Shown piece by piece: positions 15,080 to 22,734 of a stretch of 33,663 nucleotides of DNA; the stretch's first letter is position 1, and each line of letters starts with the position of its first letter. Below the pieces are notes generated by a model, which saw only the letters and a program-made list of their open reading frames with translations, ran no database searches and had not been told where the DNA came from. The position numbers and the translations under genes are program-made. The stretch comes from Bacteriovoracaceae bacterium UBA6261 (lineage in GTDB: Bacteria; Bdellovibrionota; Bacteriovoracia; Bacteriovoracales; Bacteriovoracaceae). The stretch lies in NCBI GenBank assembly GCA_002440825.1, contig DJVH01000035.1, positions 1 to 33,663 of the forward strand, read 5' to 3'.

Positions 15080-15868
15080 CTATCTCACTACTGAAATGTT
15101 TGATTCCAAAATTGAATCTGAATTGATTGTATCGTTTTCGCCAATGTCTTTTCTTGAAACAAGAGCTTGAATTTCAACCATGCGCTTTCTATTTTTATAA
15201 AGGACATTTTTTCTTCCTTTAATGAGCAAGTGTTCACGGTTGATTTCTTCTACAACTACACCAGAAATTTTATCCTGGGCTCCTTCGCTCATACTGTTTT
15301 CAGGAGTGTCTTTTTTGTCTGCTTTTTTGTCTTCAGCGCCAGCAGGAGCTCTGGTTTCATCAGCTCCCTTATCTGCTTTTGCCACTCTTGTTTCGTAAGG
15401 ATTGTCAGGAAATGCTTTTTTGAGCTCCATTGTAATTTCATTTTTCAGACGGGAAAGTACATTGATCTGAACAATATCGCCTGAAGATTTTGTTTTGTTG
15501 TTAGAAAACAAAAATGCATTGGGATCACTGCCGGCCCACAAACTTCCATCGCTACCGTTATCAGTCAGATCGCTGGCCGTGTATCTTTTCAATGCCACTT
15601 TTTCTTCTTTGTACTGGCGCTTGATGTCCGGAGCCAGAACTTTGACGTTACCGGTTGTCACTGTACGATCAATTTTGTCTACGCGGTTATATTCACGCGA
15701 AGTCCGACGCTTTGGATGACGGTATTGATCGAAGCTATCCGTCGGAGTATCAATGTCAGAGTTGGCTCTTTCTTGTTGTTCAAAATCTTTATAGATAGAA
15801 TCTACATAAGTTGAGCAACCAGTAAAAAGCGAAAGAGTGCAAAGGAAGAAGAGTGAATTTAATTTCAT
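15080..15868 (-). CDS. flgH: Flagellar L-ring lipoprotein FlgH
   Basis: A 262-residue lipoprotein (lipobox LFTGC, Cys18) that forms the outer-membrane L ring. The FlgH core is seen in GSLWAGSDPNAFLFSNNKTK (near 108-127), GDIVQINVLSRLKNE, and the C-terminal LLIKGRKNVLYKNRKRMVEIQALVSRKDI. Between these blocks is an insertion of about 45 highly charged residues (roughly 155-200, rich in Asp, Lys, Ala and Glu), making it longer than the usual ~230. The start overlaps the flgA stop by 4 bases, indicating translational coupling. Confidence 0.95.
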   Translation of the reverse strand: MKLNSLFFLCTLSLFTGCSTYVDSIYKDFEQQERANSDIDTPTDSFDQYRHPKRRTSREYNRVDKIDRTVTTGNVKVLAPDIKRQYKEEKVALKRYTASDLTDNGSDGSLWAGSDPNAFLFSNNKTKSSGDIVQINVLSRLKNEITMELKKAFPDNPYETRVAKADKGADETRAPAGAEDKKADKKDTPENSMSEGAQDKISGVVVEEINREHLLIKGRKNVLYKNRKRMVEIQALVSRKDIGENDTINSDSILESNISVVR

Positions 15869-16770
15869 AATTCGATCACCACTTTGTTATAGTCGACAAC
15901 TTTGCCGGAAATAACTTTATTCGTTGTAGGATTTTTGAGTTCAATTGTTTCACCGAAAAGTGCCGATCTTGTCGGGACGGCTTTTCGAGAAAGATTAATG
16001 TTTGCATTTTTCAAAGTGACACTGACTGGTGTGCCAAAATTTACCAGGTTCACAGCTTGAAGATCCATGTTTGAAACCACTGCGCCCTGGATAATTGTTT
16101 TGTTTGATTTGTAGAAATGAATATTCTCCAACGACGTTACAACATTGTCCGGTGAAATAGAGTAAATCTCGTCCGCATAAAAATCATCGGCTTCCAGATG
16201 TTTTTGCTGAAAGCTGATATTTCTTCTCGCTTTAAATACCTTCACCTTGGCCATGATTTTTGAAGTAAACCAGAGCGTACGGGTCGTGTTGGCAATTGGG
16301 TTTGTAATATCGAGCTTTACGTTTTTTTCACCGAACGTAGAGCATGATTCGCAATTTACTTTCAGCTGTTCCCCTTCAACCAATCCAACGGTTCTAAGTC
16401 CATTTAAAGATTTAGTGTCCAGAAAATAAAGATTCGTTCCACTTGTGAGCTGCTCTCTCATCGATGAGTTTAGATCTAACAGGGCTGTTTTACGGGGAGA
16501 AATGTCAAGGTTGATGTTTGAAAAATCTTTGGCGACTTCGCGCTTTAAAAAATCAGCACTGATCGTTCCATTTGATCCGGATACGATCTGAGAAATTTTA
16601 TTAAGAATCATGGAATCGCAGTCTGAAGCTTGGATCAAATCAGAGCTGTTTAAAGATTGATTGTTTTCAAGCCGGTACACCTTGGAAAATAGCTGAACTC
16701 CGCAACTCTGAGTTTCAGCTGCGGCATTTAGAGAAATCAAAAAAAGAATACAGGAAAAAACTTTTCTCAT
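15865..16770 (-). CDS. flgA: P-ring assembly chaperone FlgA
   Basis: A 301-residue periplasmic protein with a signal peptide (VFSCILFLISLNAAAE). The C-terminal region carries the SAF-like part of FlgA: VKVFKARRNISFQQKHLEADDF, the VVSNMDLQAVNLVNFGTPV stretch, VTLKNANINLSRKAVPTRSALFGETIEL and a final NKVISGKVVDYNKVVIEL. FlgA assists assembly of FlgI in the periplasm. The ATG at 16770 is preferred over the TTG six bases earlier because AGG lies about 7 bases upstream of it. It starts 7 bases after the flgG stop and overlaps flgH at its end. Confidence 0.88.
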   Translation of the reverse strand: MRKVFSCILFLISLNAAAETQSCGVQLFSKVYRLENNQSLNSSDLIQASDCDSMILNKISQIVSGSNGTISADFLKREVAKDFSNINLDISPRKTALLDLNSSMREQLTSGTNLYFLDTKSLNGLRTVGLVEGEQLKVNCESCSTFGEKNVKLDITNPIANTTRTLWFTSKIMAKVKVFKARRNISFQQKHLEADDFYADEIYSISPDNVVTSLENIHFYKSNKTIIQGAVVSNMDLQAVNLVNFGTPVSVTLKNANINLSRKAVPTRSALFGETIELKNPTTNKVISGKVVDYNKVVIEL

Positions 16771-16777
16771 TCTCAAC

Positions 16778-17620
16778 CTATCTGATGTTATTCACCGTTT
16801 GCATCATTTGATCTGCAACGCCCATTACTTTTGAATTCATTTCATAAGCTCTCTGAGCACGAATCAAGTCAGTCATCTCTGCCATCGGACTCACGTTTGA
16901 TGTTTCAAGTGCACCTTGCATGATCGAGCCTGCATTGCTTTCGCCGGCAATGGCCTGAATAGGAGCGCCGCTTGAAAGAGAAACTTGATAAAGGTTTGAA
17001 CCTGTAGATTTCAATCCTACAGCGTTGACGAATGTGAATACGGGAAGCTGACCAATACCAGTCGGATCGGTCTGGCCTTTAACGTAGGCATCAATTTTTC
17101 CACTTTCAGAAATCATTACGCTTGATGTATTAGGTGGAAAAGAAAAACCTGGGTAAACTTTGTAACCTTGTTTATTAACAAGTGCGCCCTGAGCATCAAC
17201 ATTGAAAGAACCATCTCTTGTGTATTTCAATTCACCATTTGGCATGATGATTCCAAAAAAACCTTCTCCGTTAATCATTAAATCAAACGGGTTGTTAGTG
17301 ATCTGAGGGCTACCCACTGTAAATTCTTTTCTGATCGCCGATACTCTGGCGCCAGATCCAATTTGAGTTCCCACATTGTATGTTGTATTGGCTGAAGAGC
17401 GAGCACCTGGTTCTTGAATAGTTTCGTAGCCCAGATCATCAATCTCTGTTCTTCCACGCTTGAATCCAACTGTGTTAACGTTGGCAATATTGTTGGAGAT
17501 TGTACTAACGTAAGTTTCTTGTGCTGACATTCCTGACGCCGCTGTACTGAGAGCTTTCATCATCGCGTGAACTTCAGTGAAGCTTCCCAATCCCACTAAC
17601 ATTAATACTAATTTCTTCAT
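16778..17620 (-). CDS. flgG: Distal rod protein FlgG with signal-peptide-like N-terminal extension
   Basis: The body is canonical FlgG: MMKALSTAASGMSAQETYVS, NIANVNTVGFKRGR, EPGARSSANTTYNVGTQIGSG, and a C-terminal helix with MTDLIRAQRAYEMNSKVM. It is the distal rod, normally exported by the flagellar type III apparatus without a cleavable signal. Here 19 extra codons precede the usual MMKA start. They read MKKLVLMLVGLGSF...VHA, with a positive n-region, hydrophobic core and an AxA-like VHA ending exactly before MMKAL. The extended ATG (17620) has AAGGA 7 bases upstream, whereas the canonical ATG (17563) has only a weak GAAG. The gap after flgF is 15 bases. If translation starts at 17620 the protein is 280 residues. 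Confidence 0.93.
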   Translation of the reverse strand: MKKLVLMLVGLGSFTEVHAMMKALSTAASGMSAQETYVSTISNNIANVNTVGFKRGRTEIDDLGYETIQEPGARSSANTTYNVGTQIGSGARVSAIRKEFTVGSPQITNNPFDLMINGEGFFGIIMPNGELKYTRDGSFNVDAQGALVNKQGYKVYPGFSFPPNTSSVMISESGKIDAYVKGQTDPTGIGQLPVFTFVNAVGLKSTGSNLYQVSLSSGAPIQAIAGESNAGSIMQGALETSNVSPMAEMTDLIRAQRAYEMNSKVMGVADQMMQTVNNIR

Positions 17621-17635
17621 CACATTTTCCTTTTA

Positions 17636-18469
17636 TTAAAACTTAGATATTTCATTTACGGCTTTGCCGCTCATTGTATCGTAGGTCTTGATCACTCTCT
17701 GAATCGATTCAAAATTACGGTTGGCATTGATCAGTGATGACATCTCACTCACTGCATTTACATTCGATTGCTCAACAAAACCTTGGTGAACACTTGTTTT
17801 TACTTCGCCGATTTTTACATTCTTTTGATCTGAATTAATGAAAAGTGAATTGCCTTCTTTTTTAAGAGCGTGAATGTCATTGAATTCTGCGAGTGCTAAA
17901 TCAGCGACTTTATTCTGGCCGCTATAAACTTCACCATCGAGACTAATAGTAAATTTGTTATTGCCGACGTTGATAACTCTGGACTCCGCAGGAACAGAAA
18001 GCTCAAGCTTTCCATCGGCGCCCGCAGTTGCTGGAGGAGCCTTGCTTAAAAGGAAAAATCCCTGATCAGTTACTAGTTTGCCTTCATTGTTGATCGTGAA
18101 GTTTCCCTTGCGTGTATAGCGTACTCCATTAGGAGTGAGTACTTCGTAAAAACCCGGTCCGTTTAAAGCATTATCAAAAGCGTTTCCAGTAGGAGAGAGC
18201 TGACCCTGGTCGTGAAGCGTGTATGTTCCATCTACTTTTACAAAAGCATCTTCGGAATTGTAACTTCTATAAAAGTCTTCCGGTTTCCATTCTTTTTGGG
18301 GGAGATCAACTTGAGCGTCGGGCTTTTCAAGGGCCGCTAAGTATTCTTTGAAAACGACCTGTTCTTTTTTAAATCCAGGAGTATTGGCATTGGCCACATT
18401 ATTAGCGATCGTCTCAACTTGTCTTTGTTGAGCAATTGCACCTGATAATGGTACCCATAGTTCTCTCAA
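17636..18469 (-). CDS. flgF: Proximal rod protein FlgF
   Basis: A 277-residue rod protein, first gene of the flagellar operon. The N-terminal motif (LWVPLSGAIAQQRQVETIAN, then NVANANTPGFKKEQ) and the C-terminal SNVNAVSEMSSLINANRNFE with a final helix are typical of rod/hook family proteins. FlgF normally polymerises below FlgG. The start is TTG at 18469, preceded by a perfect AGGAGG 6-7 bases upstream. The longer reading (to 18508) puts residues before the conserved helix and has no ribosome-binding site. A rare start codon with a strong Shine-Dalgarno sequence may set expression low. Unlike FlgG it has no signal-like extension. Confidence 0.92.
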   Translation of the reverse strand: MRELWVPLSGAIAQQRQVETIANNVANANTPGFKKEQVVFKEYLAALEKPDAQVDLPQKEWKPEDFYRSYNSEDAFVKVDGTYTLHDQGQLSPTGNAFDNALNGPGFYEVLTPNGVRYTRKGNFTINNEGKLVTDQGFFLLSKAPPATAGADGKLELSVPAESRVINVGNNKFTISLDGEVYSGQNKVADLALAEFNDIHALKKEGNSLFINSDQKNVKIGEVKTSVHQGFVEQSNVNAVSEMSSLINANRNFESIQRVIKTYDTMSGKAVNEISKF

Positions 18470-18513
18470 TGAAATCCTCCTGACTTCAGTTCCTAGGTCC
18501 TTCCTCAACTATA

Positions 18514-18528
18514 ACGTGCGAGGTGCCA
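18514..18528 (-). promoter_or_regulatory. Partial sigma-54-like element upstream of flgF
   Basis: On the minus strand TTGGCAC (a good -24 half) occurs with TGGCAC at 528-523 of the 18.5-kb region, but the -12 position reads ACGT instead of TTGC. It would put a start about 35 bases before flgF. Only half of the motif is good, so this is a weak candidate for the operon promoter. Confidence 0.2.
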
Positions 18529-18625
18529 ATATCCCTACATAGGTAAAATTGTCCCTCTGAAACTACTTCCAAGTAAGTCGTTGATAATGTATCTTTAAGA
18601 AGAATTCCCAAGAAAAAATACTGGT

Positions 18626-18654
18626 AAAAAGATCCACATAACTGTGGTCTTTTT
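18626..18654. terminator. Terminator-like hairpin between the divergent flgF and xseB genes
   Basis: AAAAAGA(T)CCACA-TAAC-TGTGGTCTTTTT forms a 12-bp stem with one bulged T (18633) and a U-tract on either strand. Its position between two divergent genes is odd, because a terminator here serves neither unless there is a leader or small RNA. The T-tract could instead pair with GTCTAAAAAG (18669-18678). Confidence 0.5.
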
Positions 18655-18702
18655 GACACAGGATACAGGTCTAAAAAGCTCGGACATATCGTGAGGCATA
18701 TA

Positions 18703-18912
18703 ATGACTGCACCAAAAAAAAATTTCGAAGAATCCTTAAAAGAATTAGAATCAATTGTTAGCAAACTTGAATCAGGTGACTTTAGTCTTGAGCAAAGTTT
18801 AGCCCAATTTGAAGTTGGTACTAAGCTTTACAAAGAATGCAAAGAGCAGCTTTCTGTTGCTGAAAAAAAGATTGCGGTTCTTACCGAAAGTTTAAAAGAA
18901 GAAGAATTTTAA
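18703..18912 (+). CDS. xseB: Exodeoxyribonuclease VII small subunit
   Basis: A 69-residue XseB. The pattern FEESLKELESIVSKLESGDF, then SLEQSLAQFEVGTKLYKECK is diagnostic. It forms the small subunit of ExoVII with XseA, degrading single-stranded DNA in both directions. xseA is not adjacent here. The ATG at 18703 is chosen for the GAGG 6 bases upstream; a GTG 12 bases earlier would overlap that ribosome-binding site. Its stop overlaps the next start (TAATG), so it is translationally coupled to the patatin-like lipoprotein gene, an unusual partner. Confidence 0.95.
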   Translation: MTAPKKNFEESLKELESIVSKLESGDFSLEQSLAQFEVGTKLYKECKEQLSVAEKKIAVLTESLKEEEF

Positions 18913-19946
18913 TGAATAAAATAGTTTCTCTATTTTCCATCTTGTTCTTACTGGCAAGTTGTTCTTCGATCAAGCCCATCCATTCTACTGATGAAAAGCA
19001 AACTCAAGTAGGGGGACAAGTTAAGCCTGATCAGGTTGATTTTGATATGAATCCTCATCATCAGGAAAAACCGGAAGTACTTCCCCCGGAAGAAACTGTC
19101 CGTATTGGAGACAGAGGCGGCGATGTCTACAGCGGCGAAGACATGGAACAGGGGCATGCCCAATCTCGAAAATTAAGAATCGGGTTAACACTCGGGCCGG
19201 GTATTTATAGAACGATCAACTATGTTTCTTTGTTAAAAATACTCGAAAGGCAAAATCTTTCACCAGAAATTATTACCGGAACAGGATTTGGGGCCATTGT
19301 TGCAGCCATGTATGCTTCTGGCATGACTCCTGAAGTTATTGAATGGAACTTCTACAAATTTTTTCGTGAAAAGAAAAAAAACAAACCCTATGACCAGGAT
19401 TGGATTCAGGAAATTGATGCTGCTTTTCTGAGTAAGTTTAAAAATGTGAATCTCCAGGACACAAAGAAAAAATTTTATCTCACTCTTTATGATCACAAGA
19501 CACGAAAGACATATTATTTCGACAAAGGAAATATTCGAGATCTCCTTTTACTTAACCTTAGATTGTCAAACAACATTCAAATCTCCAAAACTGGACAACA
19601 ATATACTGCGGCTTTTGAAAAAGAAGTCTTCAATGCTCGTCTGATGAGATCGCTTGGAGCCGAGTTTACAATTGCCGCCGATTCCTTGGGCGCAAAGTTC
19701 GATTTCGATCATACCAACGATTTTCTCATCGGAGTTTACGGTAGAGTCGCCGGGAGAATTCATAAAGAACGCAGAGATTTTGACTATAGTGTGACTTTAC
19801 CATTAACGGCAATGAATCTCGATTCGACAAAAGATCTCCCCTTATTTCTACAGAAATCTTACGAATTTATGCTGAAACAAACACCAATACTTTCAAAGAA
19901 AATACAAGCAAAGCTAGATAGTTTATCAAATTCAGGAAACGAATAA
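18912..19946 (+). CDS. Patatin-like lipoprotein lacking the catalytic Ser-Asp dyad
   Basis: A 344-residue lipoprotein (lipobox LLASC, Cys17), followed by a Pro/Gln/Asp-rich linker to about residue 85 and then a patatin-like fold. LRIGLTLGPGIYRTINYVSLL (about 88-108) corresponds to the oxyanion loop, and IITGTGFGAIVAAMYASG (120-137) to the nucleophile elbow GxSxG. Gly125 replaces the catalytic serine. The later segment NARLMRSLGAEFTIAADSLG aligns with the region that follows the DG[GA] aspartate, but no DGG or DGA is present. Lipase activity therefore looks lost. It is joined to xseB upstream (1-base overlap) and to the PBP1A gene downstream (no gap). A regulatory role on the envelope synthase is possible but purely inferred. 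Confidence 0.85.
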   Translation: MNKIVSLFSILFLLASCSSIKPIHSTDEKQTQVGGQVKPDQVDFDMNPHHQEKPEVLPPEETVRIGDRGGDVYSGEDMEQGHAQSRKLRIGLTLGPGIYRTINYVSLLKILERQNLSPEIITGTGFGAIVAAMYASGMTPEVIEWNFYKFFREKKKNKPYDQDWIQEIDAAFLSKFKNVNLQDTKKKFYLTLYDHKTRKTYYFDKGNIRDLLLLNLRLSNNIQISKTGQQYTAAFEKEVFNARLMRSLGAEFTIAADSLGAKFDFDHTNDFLIGVYGRVAGRIHKERRDFDYSVTLPLTAMNLDSTKDLPLFLQKSYEFMLKQTPILSKKIQAKLDSLSNSGNE

Positions 19947-22628
19947 ATGAAAGGACTCATTTTTAAAATTGTATTAACTCTTATCGGGTTAGGCTTTATA
20001 GCTGGCGTCTCCGGAGCAGTGGTCTTTACCTATTTTAATCTGGATCTTCCCAAAATCGATAAGCTTCAGGATTACAAACCAAATCTTGCCTCTCAAATTT
20101 ATTCCAAAGACGGAGCTGTGCTGGCAGAGCTTGGACTTGAGAAAAGAGAAATTGTCGATATGAAAGACGTCCCAGCCAGAGTGATCGATGCTTTCTTGTC
20201 TGCTGAAGATGATAAGTTTTTTGAGCATAAGGGAGTCGATTATTTTGGTCTTGCTCGAGCCATGTTTGCTAACTTCAGAGCAGGGCGAGTCGTACAAGGT
20301 GGTAGTACGATTACTCAGCAGGTGGCTAAATCTTTACTTTTGACTTCAGAGAGATCGATTACAAGAAAGTTGAAAGATTTTATTCTTGCCCAAAAAATCG
20401 AAGAAAAACTGAACAAACAAGAAATTCTTTATCTCTATCTGAACCAGGTCTACCTGGGCGGCGGTTATTATGGCGTAAAAGCAGCGGCACATGGATATTA
20501 CAATAAAGAATTAAAAGATGTCTCCGTTGCAGAAGCTGCCATGTTGGCCGGATTGCTGGTTGCACCCGGAAAGTATTCACCTTTCGTAAAGCCAGGTGCT
20601 GCTATTATGCGCCAGCATTATGTTTTGGAGCGTATGTATAAATTGAAAAAAATTTCCAAAGCACAATATGAAAATGCTTTAAAGGAAAAAATCGTCTACC
20701 GCATTCGTGAAGATGAACTTCGTGCCGGTTACTTCACTGAATATGTCCGCCAAAAAGTCGTTGATACCGTTGGAGAAAAATCCTTTTTGATCGATGGTTA
20801 TAAAATCCGCACAACTCTTGACTGGGAATTGCAGAAAGTTGCTGAAGAGCAAATTGAGCGCGGTATTAAGGACATTGATAAGCGACAAGGATATAAGGGA
20901 CCTTTTGCTCATATAGGAAATGATGAATTTGAAAAATTTGAAATTGAAAATCGTAGAAGTATCTATCGTAAGCGCTCAAGCTTTTTCACAATCAATGATG
21001 CGCATGAGAAATCGTATGAGTTTAATTTAGATGAAAAACTTTATGAAAAAATAAAATCCGAAGAAAAGCAAATTAAAGCCTCAAACAGTGATGACTCTTT
21101 TGTTCCTGGTTTAAATGATCAGGATGATTTGCCAAACGTGCTTGAAACGAACACTCAATATGAGGCTGTCGTGACAAGAGTCGACGATTCTCTTCATTTG
21201 ATCTATATCTCACTTGCAGGTTCGCCAGGTGTAATCCCATTTGATTATTTCAAATGGGCCCACAAGCGAAGTATCAATGAAAATACTTCTTATTATCAGG
21301 AAGTAAAAAATCCTTCGACGATTCTCAAGGCTGGAGACTTGATTTATGTTCAATTGATAAAAAAATCCTCATCTCTTGCTTCCTATCTTGGCAAAGATGG
21401 AACTGTTAATCTGAATAAAACGAAGAGCGCTGGCGCCATTAAGAATCAAAAATATATCATTTGCCAGCTGGATCAGGTGCCAGAGGTTCAAGGGGCGCTG
21501 TTGTCTATTGATGCGCGTACTGGTGACATTATCAGTTATATCGGTGGGAATGATTACAAACTTTCAAAATTCAATAGAGTTATTCAGGCGAAAAGACAGC
21601 CAGGTTCTTCATTCAAACCCATTCTCTATGCAGCAGCCTTAGAGCATGGCTATAACCCAACTACAATTATCATGGATACGCCTGAAGCAATGCCAGGATT
21701 CGATTCTGCTTCAAGCTGGAAGCCTAAAAATTACGAAGGCGATTATAAAGGACCAGTGACAATGAGAACGGCACTGGAGGAATCGAGAAACATTCCTACA
21801 ATTAAAATGGCAGATAAAGTCGGAGTTGGAACAGTTTTAAAATTCGTTGACCGCATCGGCTTCAATGCCAAGCTGGAAAACAATTTGAGTATCGCTCTTG
21901 GTACTTTCGGAGTTAGCCCGCGTGATATGGTTTCAACTTATGCAATTTTTCCAAATGGCGGAAAGTTTGTCACTCCAAGAGCAATCGTCTCGGTTGTTGA
22001 TCGCGATGGAAAAAAATATAACGTAAATGAAGTCACAGCTGACATGAAGATCCCTGGTGAAGCAAAAGACAAAGAGAAAGAGGCATCACCGGCTCCGGAA
22101 ACAAATAATCCATACCAAAAAACACTTGGTGATAAACAAGTTTATGATCCAAGGCTTGCTTATGTCATGACTAGTTTAATGAAAGGAGTTGTCACTTCAG
22201 GAACCGCAGCTTCTGCCCGCGATTTAAGCCCTAATATCGCTGGCAAAACAGGGACTACAAACGACTACGTGGATGCATGGTTCGTTGGCTTTACTTCCAA
22301 TGTCGTGACAGGTGTTTGGACCGGTTTTGATGATAATAAAACTTTGGGCCATGGAGAAACAGGTGGCCGTTCCGCTTTACCGATCTGGAAAGAGTACATG
22401 CGTTGGAACATCAAAAAATTCGGCGACCAGCCATTTGAGATCCCTCCAGGCGTAACTTCCGCATGGGTCAATAAAGAAACTGGACGCAAGGTTGCTCCAA
22501 ATTCACCAGGTGCAATTGTCGAGTATTTCGCCGAGGCCGGCGATGTTGCTGGAGCTGAGAGTACAACTCCTGGAACTCCTGCTCCAAAAGCCAGAACAAG
22601 CGACGACGAATACTACGAAAATCAATAA
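19947..22628 (+). CDS. mrcA: Bifunctional penicillin-binding protein 1A
   Basis: An 893-residue class A PBP. Residues 7-29 form the membrane anchor. The GT51 glycosyltransferase domain has the catalytic Glu87 in AEDDKFFEHKG and the QGGSTITQQ block (117-125). An extended linker/OB-like region spans about 290-510. The transpeptidase domain has SSFK (Ser554 nucleophile, Lys557), SRN (613-615) and KTGT (767-770). It polymerises and cross-links peptidoglycan from the inner membrane. The C-terminal ~30 residues are Pro/Ala/Thr-rich and disordered. The ATG immediately follows the patatin-like gene stop. A terminator-like hairpin follows at 22640-22672. Confidence 0.96.
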   Translation: MKGLIFKIVLTLIGLGFIAGVSGAVVFTYFNLDLPKIDKLQDYKPNLASQIYSKDGAVLAELGLEKREIVDMKDVPARVIDAFLSAEDDKFFEHKGVDYFGLARAMFANFRAGRVVQGGSTITQQVAKSLLLTSERSITRKLKDFILAQKIEEKLNKQEILYLYLNQVYLGGGYYGVKAAAHGYYNKELKDVSVAEAAMLAGLLVAPGKYSPFVKPGAAIMRQHYVLERMYKLKKISKAQYENALKEKIVYRIREDELRAGYFTEYVRQKVVDTVGEKSFLIDGYKIRTTLDWELQKVAEEQIERGIKDIDKRQGYKGPFAHIGNDEFEKFEIENRRSIYRKRSSFFTINDAHEKSYEFNLDEKLYEKIKSEEKQIKASNSDDSFVPGLNDQDDLPNVLETNTQYEAVVTRVDDSLHLIYISLAGSPGVIPFDYFKWAHKRSINENTSYYQEVKNPSTILKAGDLIYVQLIKKSSSLASYLGKDGTVNLNKTKSAGAIKNQKYIICQLDQVPEVQGALLSIDARTGDIISYIGGNDYKLSKFNRVIQAKRQPGSSFKPILYAAALEHGYNPTTIIMDTPEAMPGFDSASSWKPKNYEGDYKGPVTMRTALEESRNIPTIKMADKVGVGTVLKFVDRIGFNAKLENNLSIALGTFGVSPRDMVSTYAIFPNGGKFVTPRAIVSVVDRDGKKYNVNEVTADMKIPGEAKDKEKEASPAPETNNPYQKTLGDKQVYDPRLAYVMTSLMKGVVTSGTAASARDLSPNIAGKTGTTNDYVDAWFVGFTSNVVTGVWTGFDDNKTLGHGETGGRSALPIWKEYMRWNIKKFGDQPFEIPPGVTSAWVNKETGRKVAPNSPGAIVEYFAEAGDVAGAESTTPGTPAPKARTSDDEYYENQ

Positions 22629-22639
22629 CCGATTTAATA

Positions 22640-22680
22640 GCTCAGACAGCCATTTTTCGCTGCTGTTTGAGCTAATTTTT
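22640..22680 (+). terminator. Intrinsic terminator after the PBP1A gene
   Basis: GCTCAGACAGC (22640-22650) pairs with GCTGTTTGAGC (22662-22672) with one G-U, and is followed by TAATTTTT. It separates the PBP1A gene from the TonB-like gene, which may then have its own control. Confidence 0.7.
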
Positions 22681-22698
22681 CCTGTGAAACTTCCGATA

Positions 22699-22731
22699 TC
22701 TTCCTTAAGGCTTTTGCTGTTTTAAGGAAGA
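22699..22731 (+). promoter_or_regulatory. Hairpin covering the Shine-Dalgarno sequence of the TonB-like gene
   Basis: TCTTCCTTAAGGC (22699-22711) pairs with GTTTTAAGGAAGA (22719-22731): 11 Watson-Crick and 2 G-U pairs around a 7-base loop. The right arm contains AAGGAAG, the ribosome-binding site of the ATG at 22735, so the fold would hide it. No U-tract follows, so it is not a terminator. Confidence 0.65.
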
Positions 22732-22734
22732 AAG

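Noticed and set aside
15167..15484. 105-residue plus-strand open frame, Phe-rich
   Set aside because: Antisense to the Lys/Glu-rich part of flgH; Phe richness is the expected complement of Lys/Glu codons.
18486..18764. 92-residue minus-strand frame in the flgF-xseB gap
   Set aside because: It overlaps the start of xseB in antisense, crosses the terminator-like hairpin and has no family features.
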